Assembly (NCBI GenBank): GCA_012839895.1 | Contig: DUML01000015.1 | Coordinates: 1 to 64,000, forward strand | Reading direction: 5' to 3' | Source: Peptococcaceae bacterium | Lineage (GTDB): Bacteria; Bacillota; Desulfitobacteriia; Desulfitobacteriales; Syntrophobotulaceae | DNA length: 64,000 nt | Shown here: positions 1-8,640 of the stretch, one piece after another | Layout: every line of letters begins with the position of its first letter | Numbering within the stretch: position 1 is the stretch's first letter | Position numbers and translations under genes: made by a program | Notes under the pieces: generated by a model | What the model saw: only the letters and a program-made list of their open reading frames with translations | Told to the model about the DNA's origin: nothing | Database searches by the model: none

Positions 1-208
1 CCCTTCTTTAATGTTTTGGTTCCAATGAAAATGTTGTAGGGAACGAGCTTTTTTCCTTTTCTAAATGACCGGTTTTGCGGGTTTTTCGTGACCATTTATG
101 TCGATTTTATCATGGCCATTAACATTTTGCTTTGAGTTATTAATTTTCTTTGTTTTTTGTTTTAGCTTTAATTTTAGTTTTAGTTATAACTGTAACTTTA
201 GCTTTGGC

Positions 209-244
209 CTTAAGCTTAAGTTTAAGTTTAAGTTTAAGTTTAAG
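209..244. repeat. Hexanucleotide tandem repeat (YTTAAG)6
   Basis: Six consecutive hexamers are readable: two CTTAAG units (209-220) followed by four TTTAAG units (221-244). The surrounding 150 bases are built from related words such as TTTAG and TTTAAG. Such a run is typical of replication-slippage DNA. No function is evident. Confidence 0.85.
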
Positions 245-297
245 TTATTAGCCATTAACTATTAACTAGTAACCTTAAGCTCTTAGTTTTTGGCCTA

Positions 298-351
298 AAT
301 CTTTGGTTATAGTCTGAATCTTTAGTTAAAGTCTAAATCTTTGGTTATAGT
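298..351. repeat. Three imperfect 19-nt tandem units
   Basis: The word AATCTTTGGTTATAGTCT at 298-315 recurs with a few changes at 317-334 and again (first 16 bases) at 336-351, giving a period of 19 nt. Since 19 is not a multiple of three, a coding role is unlikely. It lies in the same AT-rich lead-in as the hexamer array. Confidence 0.75.
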
Positions 352-589
352 GATCAGGTATTAATTTAAGTCAATATTTATTAAAGTCGCTTTTCATTAG
401 TTTAATATAATTTATTATTAAAGTTATTAGTCATTAACATTTATTTGATTAACCATCAATATTTAAGGTTAACCGCTATTTTGTCGATAAAACAAATATA
501 AGGAAGGAACCCATATACAGATAACAGTTTGGGTTTAGGCAGTTGATAGGATATAATATTTTAAGAATACTGTTTGTTAGAGGTATGTA

Positions 590-1402
590 ATGACAGGATG
601 GAAATGGCAAAGGGGTAGAACCCTTACTTATTTAACTATCCCCGGATGGTCAAAACTAGGGGTTATGGCTGCCTTTGCTGTCCGTACAGGTGGAGCAAGT
701 GAAAATCCTTACTCATCTTTGAATTTAGCCTTACATGTTGGTGACGATCCGGAGGCTGTTCTGCACAACCGGGCTTTATTTCTGGGCGAATTAGGTTACG
801 AAAGCAAAGATTGTGTCGCGGCCGAACAAGTCCATGGGACAAGGGTCCTTTGGGTTACGGCCAAAGACCGGGGACGGGGTATGCAAAGCCTGGAGGATGC
901 CTTGCCAAAATGTGACGGCATGGTAACAGGCGAAAAAGTAGGACTTCTCTGCTTTTATGCCGATTGTGTCCCCATATATTTCTTTGAACCCAGGACAGGC
1001 CTTATCGGCCTTGCCCATGCCGGTTGGCTGGGAACTGCCCACAAAATAGCCCAAGAGATGCTGACAATAATTAAGTCTGCAGGCGGCCGGCCTGAGAATT
1101 GTCTGGCTGCTATTGGCCCTTGTATTGGCCCCTGTTGTTATGAAGTAGGTGAAAATGTTTTAAATGCCTTTAGCGAAAATTTTCATAATCTTGCAATGTT
1201 TTCTTCCAAAGGAGAAGGGAAGTACTATTTAGATTTGGTTAAAGCTAACCAAATGCTTTTGTTGGCAGAAGGATTATGGCCTGAAAATATTTCCATTGCG
1301 GGACTATGTACGGCTTGTCAGCCGGAGAATTTCTTTTCTTACCGAAGAGACGGAGTCACCGGCAGAATGGCTGCTTTCATCGGAAAATCGCTTCGCGGTT
1401 AA
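590..1402 (+). CDS. pgeF: Peptidoglycan editing factor PgeF (YlmD/YfiH, DUF152)
   Basis: 270-residue member of the multicopper-laccase-like DUF152 family. In E. coli the homologue (YfiH/PgeF) corrects mis-incorporated residues in peptidoglycan precursors, and other homologues act on purine nucleosides. The three family metal/catalytic residues are visible: H82 in EQVHGTRV, C126 in YADCVP and H143 in LAHAGW, followed by the IGPCIGPCCYEVG segment near residues 174-186. Length is normal for the family. It opens the conserved ylm cluster (followed by the HlyD-like gene, yggS, sepF and yggT), which supports a cell-envelope or division role. The ATG at 590 has only a weak ribosome site (agaggt). 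Confidence 0.92.
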   Translation: MTGWKWQRGRTLTYLTIPGWSKLGVMAAFAVRTGGASENPYSSLNLALHVGDDPEAVLHNRALFLGELGYESKDCVAAEQVHGTRVLWVTAKDRGRGMQSLEDALPKCDGMVTGEKVGLLCFYADCVPIYFFEPRTGLIGLAHAGWLGTAHKIAQEMLTIIKSAGGRPENCLAAIGPCIGPCCYEVGENVLNAFSENFHNLAMFSSKGEGKYYLDLVKANQMLLLAEGLWPENISIAGLCTACQPENFFSYRRDGVTGRMAAFIGKSLRG

Positions 1403-1432
1403 TTTCCGCACCACGGAGGGAAACAGAAAGTA

Positions 1433-2452
1433 ATGCCCAAAAAACCGAGGAGAAAACCAAATTTTTTGGTTATGATACCAATTGTCCTTCTTTTAGGTTT
1501 CGCTCTCCGGAACTTCCATTCCAGTCTGGTAGTGAAAAGCCTTACTTGGGAGACTGTGCGTCAAGACTGGGTCAAACATGAGAAAACAGTGCAAGCCATC
1601 TTTGCCAATACGGAAGTTGTTATCACCGCACCTGTGGAAGGAGAAGTAACTTATATACGGGAAGACGGGTACAGGTTTAGAAAAGGGGAAATAGTTGCAT
1701 CGCTAAAACCTTCCGGAGTCAGTCACGGGACTGATTTGAGCGAGCAAGCTGTTTTGGCTCCCATCTCCGGTTTATTCTATTCCAATCGGGATAATTTGGA
1801 AGAAATAATGACACCTGAAAACTTGATGAACATGGAGCTGGAAAGACTCTTACTCCAGGCCGAAAAAGCCCTTGAAGCAGGGCAACCGGCAGCGCAGACT
1901 GAGCAACAAGCTGGGCAGCAAGCAGAACAGCAAGCAGGGCAGCAAGCAGGGCAGCAAACAGAGCAAAGTCAGCTCATAAACTCGGGAAAAGTAGTCAATA
2001 AACATGCTCCTCTTGGGAAAATGCTTAACAATCTTTATCCCAGCTGGATGTTTGTTCACCTTGACTTCTCCGTGTCTGTTGCCAAGGAAGATATTGTTAA
2101 GTTTGTTATTGAAGGGGAAGAATATGTAGGGACGGTAATGAAAGTATCCGCCAAGCCCCAAGGGGCGGTCATCCGTTTTACCCAATATGTCAAAGGAACT
2201 ACTGAAAAAAGGCAAAGAGAGATAATTTGGGTTTATAAGCCGCCTACCAAAGGTTTGGTAGTGCCGGTCAAATCCTTATATACTTTGGGAGAAGAGCGAG
2301 GGGTTTTTATTAACAATAACGGCGTAATCCGCTTTCGAAGCGTCAAAGTGCTGGACTCTAATGAGAGTTTAGCTTGCGTCCAAGGTGTTCCGGAGGGTGT
2401 TTCCGTTGTTGTTGATCCTCCGGCTGATCTGGAAGGTTTGCCTGTCAACTAA
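1433..2452 (+). CDS. HlyD/biotinyl-lipoyl-like membrane-anchored protein
   Basis: 339 residues with a positively charged N-terminus, one transmembrane helix (about residues 11-27) and a biotinyl-lipoyl-like half-motif pair: TAPVEGEVTYI at about 65-75 and VLAPISGLFYS at about 107-117. This resembles the adaptor part of HlyD-type membrane fusion proteins. A Gln-rich low-complexity stretch (about residues 151-180) interrupts the region after the lipoyl part. There is no cognate ABC or RND transporter nearby, so a transport role cannot be assumed. Genes of this type often sit between ylmD and ylmE in Clostridia, suggesting an envelope or division role. The start ATG at 1433 is preceded by ggaggg. 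Confidence 0.75.
   Translation: MPKKPRRKPNFLVMIPIVLLLGFALRNFHSSLVVKSLTWETVRQDWVKHEKTVQAIFANTEVVITAPVEGEVTYIREDGYRFRKGEIVASLKPSGVSHGTDLSEQAVLAPISGLFYSNRDNLEEIMTPENLMNMELERLLLQAEKALEAGQPAAQTEQQAGQQAEQQAGQQAGQQTEQSQLINSGKVVNKHAPLGKMLNNLYPSWMFVHLDFSVSVAKEDIVKFVIEGEEYVGTVMKVSAKPQGAVIRFTQYVKGTTEKRQREIIWVYKPPTKGLVVPVKSLYTLGEERGVFINNNGVIRFRSVKVLDSNESLACVQGVPEGVSVVVDPPADLEGLPVN
1883..1972 (+). repeat. Gln-rich coding repeat in the HlyD-like gene
   Basis: Repeated 12-nt words of the type GGGCAGCAAGCA encode alternating GQQA and EQQA units (residues about 151-180). The repeat keeps the reading frame. It is likely a slippage-prone flexible linker. Confidence 0.75.
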
Positions 2453-2561
2453 TGTGATATTAATTTTCTGCAAATTAGATGATATTATCCTGAAAAAGCA
2501 GGGGATTAACAGGTAATGTAGAACATATAAAAAGTTGGGCAGATAAAGAAGGTAGAAAAAA

Positions 2562-3251
2562 ATGGATATACAATATAATATTATAACCATCAAAGAAAAA
2601 ATAAAGGCGGCAGCCGAAAGAGCCGGACGGCAAAATGAGAAAATTGAAATAGTTGCTGTCACTAAAACTGTTTCTCCCGAAAGGATTCAAGAGGCTTATC
2701 AAGCTGGGCTAAAGAATTTTGGCGAAAACAGAGTCCAGGAGTGGCAGCAGAAAAAAGACTTTTTACCTGCGGACTGTAAATGGCATATTATTGGCCGGTT
2801 ACAGACCAATAAAGTTAAATACTTGGATAAAAGCGTGGTTTTGATTCATTCCCTGGATAGGTTTTCCCTTTTGGAAAAACTCCAAGCCGAAGGGGAAAAA
2901 CGCCAGATTATTTGGCAGACCCTTGTTCAGGTCAATGTAGCTCAAGACGAGGCTAAGGCCGGTTTGGCTGTTGAGGAAGTCAAGGACTTTGTGGAAACAG
3001 TTAAGTCTTATTCCCATGTCCGGGTGCTGGGGTTAATGACCATTGGCGCCCTGGACGCCAGTCCGGAGGAAACCAGAGGCTTTTTCCGCCAATTAAGAGA
3101 AATCAAGGAGGAACTGATTAGAAAAGGTATCAGCCAAAGGGAAGAACTTCCGCATCTTTCAATGGGCATGAGCCAGGATTATGAATTAGCAGTGGAAGAA
3201 GGGGCAACTCTGGTACGTATAGGAAGTTCTATTTTCGGACATAGAAATTAG
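2562..3251 (+). CDS. yggS: YggS family PLP homeostasis protein (YlmE/PLPBP)
   Basis: 229 residues of the alanine-racemase-like fold type III PLP-binding protein family, which controls pyridoxal-phosphate levels and amino-acid pools rather than catalysing racemisation. The PLP lysine is K35 in AVTKT, followed by FGENRVQE and WHIIGRLQTNKVK. The C-terminal SMGMSQDYELAVEEGA and VRIGSSIFG segments bind the cofactor phosphate. Position between an envelope gene and sepF matches ylmE. Family members usually read GHLQ where this has GRLQ, a minor change. Confidence 0.93.
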   Translation: MDIQYNIITIKEKIKAAAERAGRQNEKIEIVAVTKTVSPERIQEAYQAGLKNFGENRVQEWQQKKDFLPADCKWHIIGRLQTNKVKYLDKSVVLIHSLDRFSLLEKLQAEGEKRQIIWQTLVQVNVAQDEAKAGLAVEEVKDFVETVKSYSHVRVLGLMTIGALDASPEETRGFFRQLREIKEELIRKGISQREELPHLSMGMSQDYELAVEEGATLVRIGSSIFGHRN

Positions 3252-3325
3252 TGTAAGAAAAATCCTCAATTGCCAAAGCTGTTAAAATAAATTACAATCA
3301 CTATTAAGAAGTGAGGGGGATATTA

Positions 3326-3865
3326 ATGGCCAGTTTATTCGACCGGTTTATTGGATTAATGGGTTTTGGAGATGACGAAGAGGAGGAAGATTTTGTTTCT
3401 GAGGAAATGTCTGAAGACTATAAAGGCAGGGGAGAAAGTAAGTTCCGCAATCTGAATTCTTGCGAAAGTATTGGCAAAGACCCCTCGCCTACAGAAACTT
3501 TCACCAGGGAAGTCCCTTTAAGAGGGATTGCTTCGAAAAGAAAACCTGCTTCGGTTGTCAGTATCCATACTCAAAAACAAGTGAGAGTAATTGTGGTGGA
3601 GCCGGTTTCTTTTGAAGATGCCCAGAGCATTGCCGAACATCTTAAAGCCCGCAAGGCCGTGATATTAAATCTGGAACAAACAGATATAAATATTTCTCAA
3701 AGATTAGTGGATTTTATTTGCGGTGCTACATATGCTTTAGGTGGGAATATGCAAAAAGTAGGCAATGGAATTTTCCTCTTTGTCCCCAATAATGTTGATA
3801 TTAGCGGGGAACTAAGTTATAAATCCGGCGACCAAGACTACTTATGGCCTAAAATGAATAAATAG
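3326..3865 (+). CDS. sepF: Cell division protein SepF
   Basis: SepF binds FtsZ and the membrane and helps assemble the Gram-positive division septum. The protein starts with the amphipathic membrane-binding helix MASLFDRFIGLMGFG, has an acidic, Ser-rich linker (residues about 15-80), and ends in the SepF core with VVEPVSFEDAQSIAEHL and the FICGATYALGGNMQ region. I chose ATG 3326 over the upstream GTG 3311 because gtgaggggga (3311-3320) is the ribosome site for 3326 and because family members start with this helix. It forms a division pair with yggT downstream. Confidence 0.94.
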   Translation: MASLFDRFIGLMGFGDDEEEEDFVSEEMSEDYKGRGESKFRNLNSCESIGKDPSPTETFTREVPLRGIASKRKPASVVSIHTQKQVRVIVVEPVSFEDAQSIAEHLKARKAVILNLEQTDINISQRLVDFICGATYALGGNMQKVGNGIFLFVPNNVDISGELSYKSGDQDYLWPKMNK

Positions 3866-3899
3866 TTATCTGTACAGTTAGGGGGTTATTGCCATTTCG

Positions 3900-4187
3900 T
3901 TGCTTCTATGGATTTATCAAGTTACCAGTATGGTTATAGTGATTCTGCAGTGGGCTATTGTAATCAGAGCCTTGCTGTCTTGGATTCCTATTTCTCCTTA
4001 TAACCCCATTGTCAAAATCCTTTATGAATTAACCGAACCGCTTTTAAAACCTTTCCGGGCCATCCGGATTGGCGGAGCAGCGGGGATGATTGATTTTTCA
4101 CCGGTTTTTGCGATTTTAGCTTTGATGTTGATTAGACAGTTTGTGCTCTATCCCCTTTTTAGTTTAATTGCCCGTATTATTTATTAA
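3900..4187 (+). CDS. yggT: YggT family membrane protein (YlmG)
   Basis: 95-residue integral membrane protein with two hydrophobic helices (about residues 5-27 and 66-92) separated by the family signature LLSWIPISPYNPIV and LTEPLLKPFR. YlmG/YggT proteins act at the division site and in membrane organisation, though the exact function is unknown. The start is a TTG at 3900 downstream of agttaggggg; no in-frame ATG is better placed. In B. subtilis ylmG is followed by ylmH and divIVA; here both are absent and ileS follows directly after its T-box leader. Confidence 0.9.
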   Translation: MLLWIYQVTSMVIVILQWAIVIRALLSWIPISPYNPIVKILYELTEPLLKPFRAIRIGGAAGMIDFSPVFAILALMLIRQFVLYPLFSLIARIIY

Positions 4188-4313
4188 GAGCACTTTCTTT
4201 TTGGGCAGTTATTTTATATAATATTAAAAGCCATTTAACGTCTAAAAAGCTATTTAACGTATAATATTTTAAAAGTTTTCTAAAATAAAAGTAAAAAAAT
4301 AAAAGTAAAAAAC

Positions 4314-4568
4314 GATGATGAGGAGTTATCTTGAATAGCTGCTTTACCAGCGAGCAGGGACGGTGGAAGCCTGTAAAGTATGTCCAAGATGGATCACCTC
4401 GGAGTGATCGGTTGAAAGTTTGGAGTAAACCGATCCGGCTGTTCCCGTTAACGAACGCTAAAGTGCCCGGCATTTGTGCTGTCCGTCCTTATAATATTTT
4501 GGAGGGGGCAAGTCGGGAATTAAGGTGGTACCGCGAGTAACTCGTCCTTGATTTGGGGCGGGTTTTTT
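4314..4568 (+). promoter_or_regulatory. T-box leader for ileS (isoleucine tRNA sensing)
   Basis: Classical T-box riboswitch upstream of ileS. The T-box core aaggtggtaccgcg lies at 4522-4535. Its UGGN bulge is TGGT (4526-4529), whose last U would pair with discriminator A73 of tRNA-Ile. In stem I the context ggATCacctc places a specifier codon ATC (Ile) at 4393-4395. An intrinsic terminator (4541-4568) ends the leader. Uncharged tRNA-Ile should pair with the specifier and bulge and stabilise the antiterminator, raising ileS expression on isoleucine starvation. Confidence 0.95.
4541..4568 (+). terminator. T-box attenuator terminator of ileS
   Basis: ctcgtcc (4541-4547) pairs with the G-rich arm gggcggg, using some G-U pairs, followed by six T residues. 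It competes with the T-box antiterminator. Confidence 0.9.
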
Positions 4569-4599
4569 AAATATTGGTAAACATTAGGAGGAATAATTA

Positions 4600-7365
4600 A
4601 TGGATTATCGCGACACATTGAATTTACCCCAGACCGATTTTCCCATGCGAGGCAATCTGCCGGAAAAGGAGCCGGAGATTCTAGCCAAATGGGAAAAAAC
4701 TAAAATCTATGAAAAGGTCCAAAAAACCAGGGAAGGAAAAGAACTATTTGTCTTGCATGACGGTCCCCCCTATGCCAACGGGGATATCCACCTGGGTCAT
4801 GCTTTAAATAAAGTTCTAAAGGATATTATTGTCAGGTATAAAACCATGCGGGGTTATAACGCACCATATGTACCGGGCTGGGATACGCACGGTTTGCCTA
4901 TTGAACAGCAGGTCATTAAAAAGCTTGGTCTTAACCGTCATGCGGTTTCGGTTCTGGATTTTAGAGCCAAATGCCGGGATTACGCCCTGGAGTATGTGGA
5001 AATTCAGAAAGAGCAGTTTAAAAGGTTAGGGGTCAGAGGAGACTGGGACAATCCCTATCTTACTTTAACTAAAGACTATGAAGCCGCTCAAATCGGGGTT
5101 TTTGGCGAAATGGCCAAAAAAGGCTATATTTACAAAGGTCTCAAACCGGTTTATTGGTGCCCGACTTGCGAGACCGCTTTGGCTGAGGCTGAAATCGATT
5201 ATGCTGATAGAAAATCGGCGGCCATCTTTGTCAAATTCCCGCTGAAAGACAGCCAAGGGCTTTTCTCGGAAGAAAATAGCTATGTTGTTATTTGGACAAC
5301 AACTCCCTGGACTATTCCCGCTAACCTGGCTATCTGCGTTCACCCTGAATTTGTCTACGCTTTGGTGCAGGATGGCAACGAATCTCTAGTCTTGGCTGAA
5401 GAAATGCTCCCTGCTCTTAGGGAGTTGTGGGGTAAGGAATTGCCTGTTAAGAAAACTTTCCGGGGCAAACAGCTGGAAGGGGTAGTTTGCCGGCATCCTC
5501 TTTTTGAACGGGATTCACTTCTTATCTGTGGTGAGCATGTCACTCTGGAGCAGGGTACTGGTTGCGTCCACACCGCTCCCGGACACGGGGAAGATGACTT
5601 CCTGGTAGGTAAGCAATATGGCCTGTCTGTTCTTTGTCCGGTTGATCATCAAGGAAAGTTCACTGAGGAGGTTGCTCCTTATGCCGGGGTGAAAGTGGAA
5701 AAGGCCAATGATTTAATTATTAAAGACCTGGAGACTGCCGGGATGTTGGTTAAGGCTGACAAGATCACCCATAGTTACCCCCATTGTTGGCGTTGTAAGA
5801 ATCCAATTATTTTTAGGGCTACCGAACAATGGTTTGCTTCCATTGACGGTTTCCGGCAGGAAGCCTTGGCTGAAATAGATCAAGTCCAATGGATTCCAGC
5901 TTGGGGTAAAGACAGAATTTACAATATGATTGCCGATCGAGGCGATTGGTGTATCTCCCGTCAAAGAACTTGGGGAGTGCCGATTCCGATTTTTTACTGC
6001 GAGGAATGCGGCAAAGAGATTATCAACGATACCACAATTAAAAACTTGCAAGAGATCTTCAGGCAAGAAGGCTCTGACGCCTGGTTTGCCCATTCGGCTG
6101 CAGAACTCTTGCCCCCGGGATTTAGGTGTGAATGCGGTTCGCAAACCTTCCGCAAAGAGACTGATATTATGGATGTCTGGTTTGACTCCGGTACCAGCCA
6201 TGTGGGGGTTCTTCAAAAAAGACCGGAACTTAAGTGGCCGGCAGATATGTATTTGGAAGGTTCCGACCAACACCGGGGCTGGTTTAATTCTTCTCTTTCT
6301 ACTTCCGTAGCGGCTTTTGGGAAGGCTCCCTATAAAAGTGTCTTAACCCATGGCTTCTTAGTAGATGAAAAAGGGCGGAAGATGTCCAAATCCTTAGGCA
6401 ACGGTGTTGATCCCTTGCAAGTGGTTCGAGATATGGGCGCCGATATTTTAAGGCTTTGGGTATCTTCGGCGGACTATAAAAATGATGTGGCGGCTTCTCC
6501 CAGAATTATGAAGCAAATGGCGGAGGCCTACCGGAAAATAAGAAATACCTTGCGCTTTTTGCTGGGTAACCTCTATGACTTTGACCCGGCGCAAAACAAA
6601 GTCGCTTATCCGGATTTAAAAGAGATAGACCGTTGGATTTTGCATAGACTAAGCAGGGTCATCGAGCGGGTGGTTAAGGCTTATGATGATTATGAATTCC
6701 ATGTGGTTTATCATACCGTGCACAATTTCTGCACAGTGGAATTAAGCGCAATTTATCTTGATATTGTCAAAGACAGGGTTTATGTTGAAGCCAAGGATTC
6801 GCTCCAGAGAAGGGCTGCTCAGACCGTTATGTATGAGCTCCTTAACGCTTTGGTCCGCCTTCTGGCCCCGATCTTAGTGTTCACTGCCGATGAGATTTGG
6901 TCTTATATTCCCGGGAATAAGGAAGATACGGATGTCCAGATGGAATTTATGCCCAAAGTCCAAGAGGAATGGCTGGATAACGCTCTCGAAGAAAGGTGGG
7001 CCCGGATCCTGGATTTAAGGTATGATATCACCAAGGCTTTAGAAGTAGCCCGCCAAGAAAAGTTGATTAATCATTCTTTAACAGCGAAAGTAGATCTTTA
7101 TGTAAGCGACGAGGAAACTTATTCTTTCTTGGTTGGTATTGAGAATTTGAAAGAGATTGTTATTGTTTCCGATCTAAAAATTCATTTCAGGGAAGAAGCG
7201 CCTGAAAGCGCACAGGAAGGAGAAAATTTTGCAGGGGTCAAAATCTTGGTTTCCCCGGCTCCCGGTGGCAAATGCGAACGCTGCTGGATGTACAGTGAGG
7301 AAGTCGGAAACGATAACGAACATCCCGAGCTGTGTCCCCGCTGTTTGGCGGTTATAAAAGGATAG
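4600..7365 (+). CDS. ileS: Isoleucyl-tRNA synthetase
   Basis: 921-residue class I aminoacyl-tRNA synthetase that charges tRNA-Ile. The HIGH motif is HLGH at residues 64-67 (context GDIHLGHALN), and the KMSKS motif is near residue 594-598 (GRKMSKSLGN). The C-terminal zinc module carries C892, C895, C912 and C915. An editing (CP1) domain with TTTPWTIPANLAI is present. Length is that of bacterial-type IleRS. The ribosome site aggaggaa precedes ATG 4600. Controlled by the T-box immediately upstream. Confidence 0.98.
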   Translation: MDYRDTLNLPQTDFPMRGNLPEKEPEILAKWEKTKIYEKVQKTREGKELFVLHDGPPYANGDIHLGHALNKVLKDIIVRYKTMRGYNAPYVPGWDTHGLPIEQQVIKKLGLNRHAVSVLDFRAKCRDYALEYVEIQKEQFKRLGVRGDWDNPYLTLTKDYEAAQIGVFGEMAKKGYIYKGLKPVYWCPTCETALAEAEIDYADRKSAAIFVKFPLKDSQGLFSEENSYVVIWTTTPWTIPANLAICVHPEFVYALVQDGNESLVLAEEMLPALRELWGKELPVKKTFRGKQLEGVVCRHPLFERDSLLICGEHVTLEQGTGCVHTAPGHGEDDFLVGKQYGLSVLCPVDHQGKFTEEVAPYAGVKVEKANDLIIKDLETAGMLVKADKITHSYPHCWRCKNPIIFRATEQWFASIDGFRQEALAEIDQVQWIPAWGKDRIYNMIADRGDWCISRQRTWGVPIPIFYCEECGKEIINDTTIKNLQEIFRQEGSDAWFAHSAAELLPPGFRCECGSQTFRKETDIMDVWFDSGTSHVGVLQKRPELKWPADMYLEGSDQHRGWFNSSLSTSVAAFGKAPYKSVLTHGFLVDEKGRKMSKSLGNGVDPLQVVRDMGADILRLWVSSADYKNDVAASPRIMKQMAEAYRKIRNTLRFLLGNLYDFDPAQNKVAYPDLKEIDRWILHRLSRVIERVVKAYDDYEFHVVYHTVHNFCTVELSAIYLDIVKDRVYVEAKDSLQRRAAQTVMYELLNALVRLLAPILVFTADEIWSYIPGNKEDTDVQMEFMPKVQEEWLDNALEERWARILDLRYDITKALEVARQEKLINHSLTAKVDLYVSDEETYSFLVGIENLKEIVIVSDLKIHFREEAPESAQEGENFAGVKILVSPAPGGKCERCWMYSEEVGNDNEHPELCPRCLAVIKG

Positions 7366-7423
7366 ATAACCCTGTTTTAACTCTGTTTGCAGCAAAGCAT
7401 TTGTCGATTAAAGATACCTCGAC

Positions 7424-7464
7424 AAGAGGGGCTATTGTAAAAAATTGCTAAGCAATAGCCTCTT
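7424..7464 (+). terminator. Hairpin downstream of ileS
   Basis: aagaggggctattg and caatagcctctt form a stem of about 12 bp with a small bulge and a loop of about 15 nt. The 3' flank (atattt) is only weakly T-rich. It immediately abuts the dispersed element at 7465. A closely similar hairpin occurs downstream of metK (44563-44604). Confidence 0.55.
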
Positions 7465-7640
7465 ATATTTGTTGCATTACCCGCTCACCACGCGACGAAG
7501 CTGTTCACTTGCTGCTACAGCTACTGCACCTAAACCTCCGGGCACTTACCCGCTGTGAACCACAGTGCAGTTTAACGCTGCAAAAGCTGCGCTCACAACG
7601 CTTCTCTGCTTTACGGTTCGCTAAGTAATGCAACAAATAT
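7465..7640. repeat. Dispersed structured element, copy 1 (176 bp)
   Basis: The element is bounded by a perfect 16-bp inverted repeat (7465-7480 and 7625-7640). A second copy at 16279-16456 is nearly the same along its length. Internal complementary pairs are gttcac/gtgaac (7503-7508 with 7555-7560) and actgcac/gtgcagt (7523-7529 with 7565-7571). They interleave in the order A-B-A'-B', compatible with a pseudoknot or alternative folds. It has no significant ORF and is visibly more GC-rich than the flanks. It fills most of the ileS to chemoreceptor gap (7366-7776). Nature unknown: possibly a non-autonomous mobile element or a structured RNA. Confidence 0.85.
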
Positions 7641-7776
7641 ACATTTTAATACACTTGGAGATTAACCGATTAGCTGAAAAAATACCAGAGATAGACAAAA
7701 AAAGTATTTAGCGGTATGATATATTTATGGGTAATTTTGTCTTACAAACAAAAATAGGGGGAAGGAGGGAGAATTT

Positions 7777-8634
7777 ATGAAACTCAGTCTGGATATTGCC
7801 AATAGAATAGTTAATGTCATCTATGAGAACTGCGGCTATCATTGCATCGTCGGCGACGAGCAGGGTAAGATTATTGCCGATTCCGCTCGCGAAAGAATAG
7901 GAAAGGTACATAAAGGTCAAGCTCGCATTCTTTCTTCCAGTATTAATGAAATATCAGTTACTAAGGAGCAGGAATTGGCGTCCGGCGGAACTGACAGGGA
8001 AGGGTATAATATTGCTATCATCTATCAGGACAAGAAATTAGGTTGTTTTGGCATTGCAGGACCAGTGGATATTGTTACCCCGATTGCTAAAGTGGCTGCA
8101 GGAATGGTGTCGACAATGATCCGGGATGAAGAGCTCAGAAACGTCCTGCGGCAGCAAGTCGAAAAGTTGAACCAATCTATTGAAATTGTTGCCAGTGCTG
8201 TGGAGGAAGTTGCCGCTTCTGCTGAAGAGGTGGCAGCCATCAGCCAAACTGTAGCCAATGCTGTTCTCGAAGGGCAGGAACAAGTGAAGAAGACAACTAA
8301 TATTATTGACTTTATCCGGCGGGTGGCGGTTCAGACGAATCTCTTAGGGCTGAATGCGGCTATTGAAGCCGCGCGGGCTGGAGAACACGGCAAAGGTTTT
8401 TCAGTTGTAGCCGATGAGGTTAGAAAACTAGCTGAAGAAAGCAATCGCTCCACAGACGAAATAGATCAAATTCTCACTCAGTTTGAGGAAGTTATTGCGC
8501 GGATCAGTGAAGGAGTAAAACAGAATAATGCTGTTGTTCAAGAACAGGCAAAGGCTACCCAAGATATAACCGGGATTGTCCAAACTGTGCAACAGGTTGG
8601 ATTTGATCTCGATTCTATAGCCAGTCAATTATAA
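7777..8634 (+). CDS. Soluble methyl-accepting chemotaxis-like protein with diacid-sensor domain
   Basis: 285 residues, no transmembrane helix. Residues 1-125 resemble the putative sugar-diacid recognition domain of CdaR-type regulators ([38 protein letters not shown]). Residues about 130-285 form a short MCP signalling coiled coil with the conserved hairpin tip [20 protein letters not shown] and [13 protein letters not shown], the CheA/CheW contact region. It would be a cytoplasmic receptor for a small organic acid. No che genes are in the window, so the partner is elsewhere. An excellent ribosome site (ggaaggaggg) precedes ATG 7777. The signalling domain is short and may work in non-flagellar signalling. 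Confidence 0.85.
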   Translation: MKLSLDIANRIVNVIYENCGYHCIVGDEQGKIIADSARERIGKVHKGQARILSSSINEISVTKEQELASGGTDREGYNIAIIYQDKKLGCFGIAGPVDIVTPIAKVAAGMVSTMIRDEELRNVLRQQVEKLNQSIEIVASAVEEVAASAEEVAAISQTVANAVLEGQEQVKKTTNIIDFIRRVAVQTNLLGLNAAIEAARAGEHGKGFSVVADEVRKLAEESNRSTDEIDQILTQFEEVIARISEGVKQNNAVVQEQAKATQDITGIVQTVQQVGFDLDSIASQL

Positions 8635-8640
8635 TACTTT

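Larger units (their letters stand above)
1..589. other. AT-rich intergenic lead-in, no supported gene
   Basis: This stretch upstream of pgeF is strongly AT-rich and holds simple repeats (listed separately) but no convincing gene. On the minus strand an ATG at 93-95 opens a frame that stays open to the window edge (about 31 codons, beginning MVTKNPQNR). It has no clear Shine-Dalgarno sequence, so I do not call it a gene, although it could be the start of a divergent gene outside the window. The base composition is unlike the neighbouring coding DNA. Confidence 0.5.

Noticed and set aside
1-95. Minus-strand start of a gene running off the left edge
   Set aside because: Only about 31 codons are visible, no ribosome site was found and the product was not recognised.
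7465-7640. tRNA or known small RNA in the dispersed element
   Set aside because: No cloverleaf, no CCA-type acceptor and no Rfam-like core recognised by eye; kept as an unclassified element.
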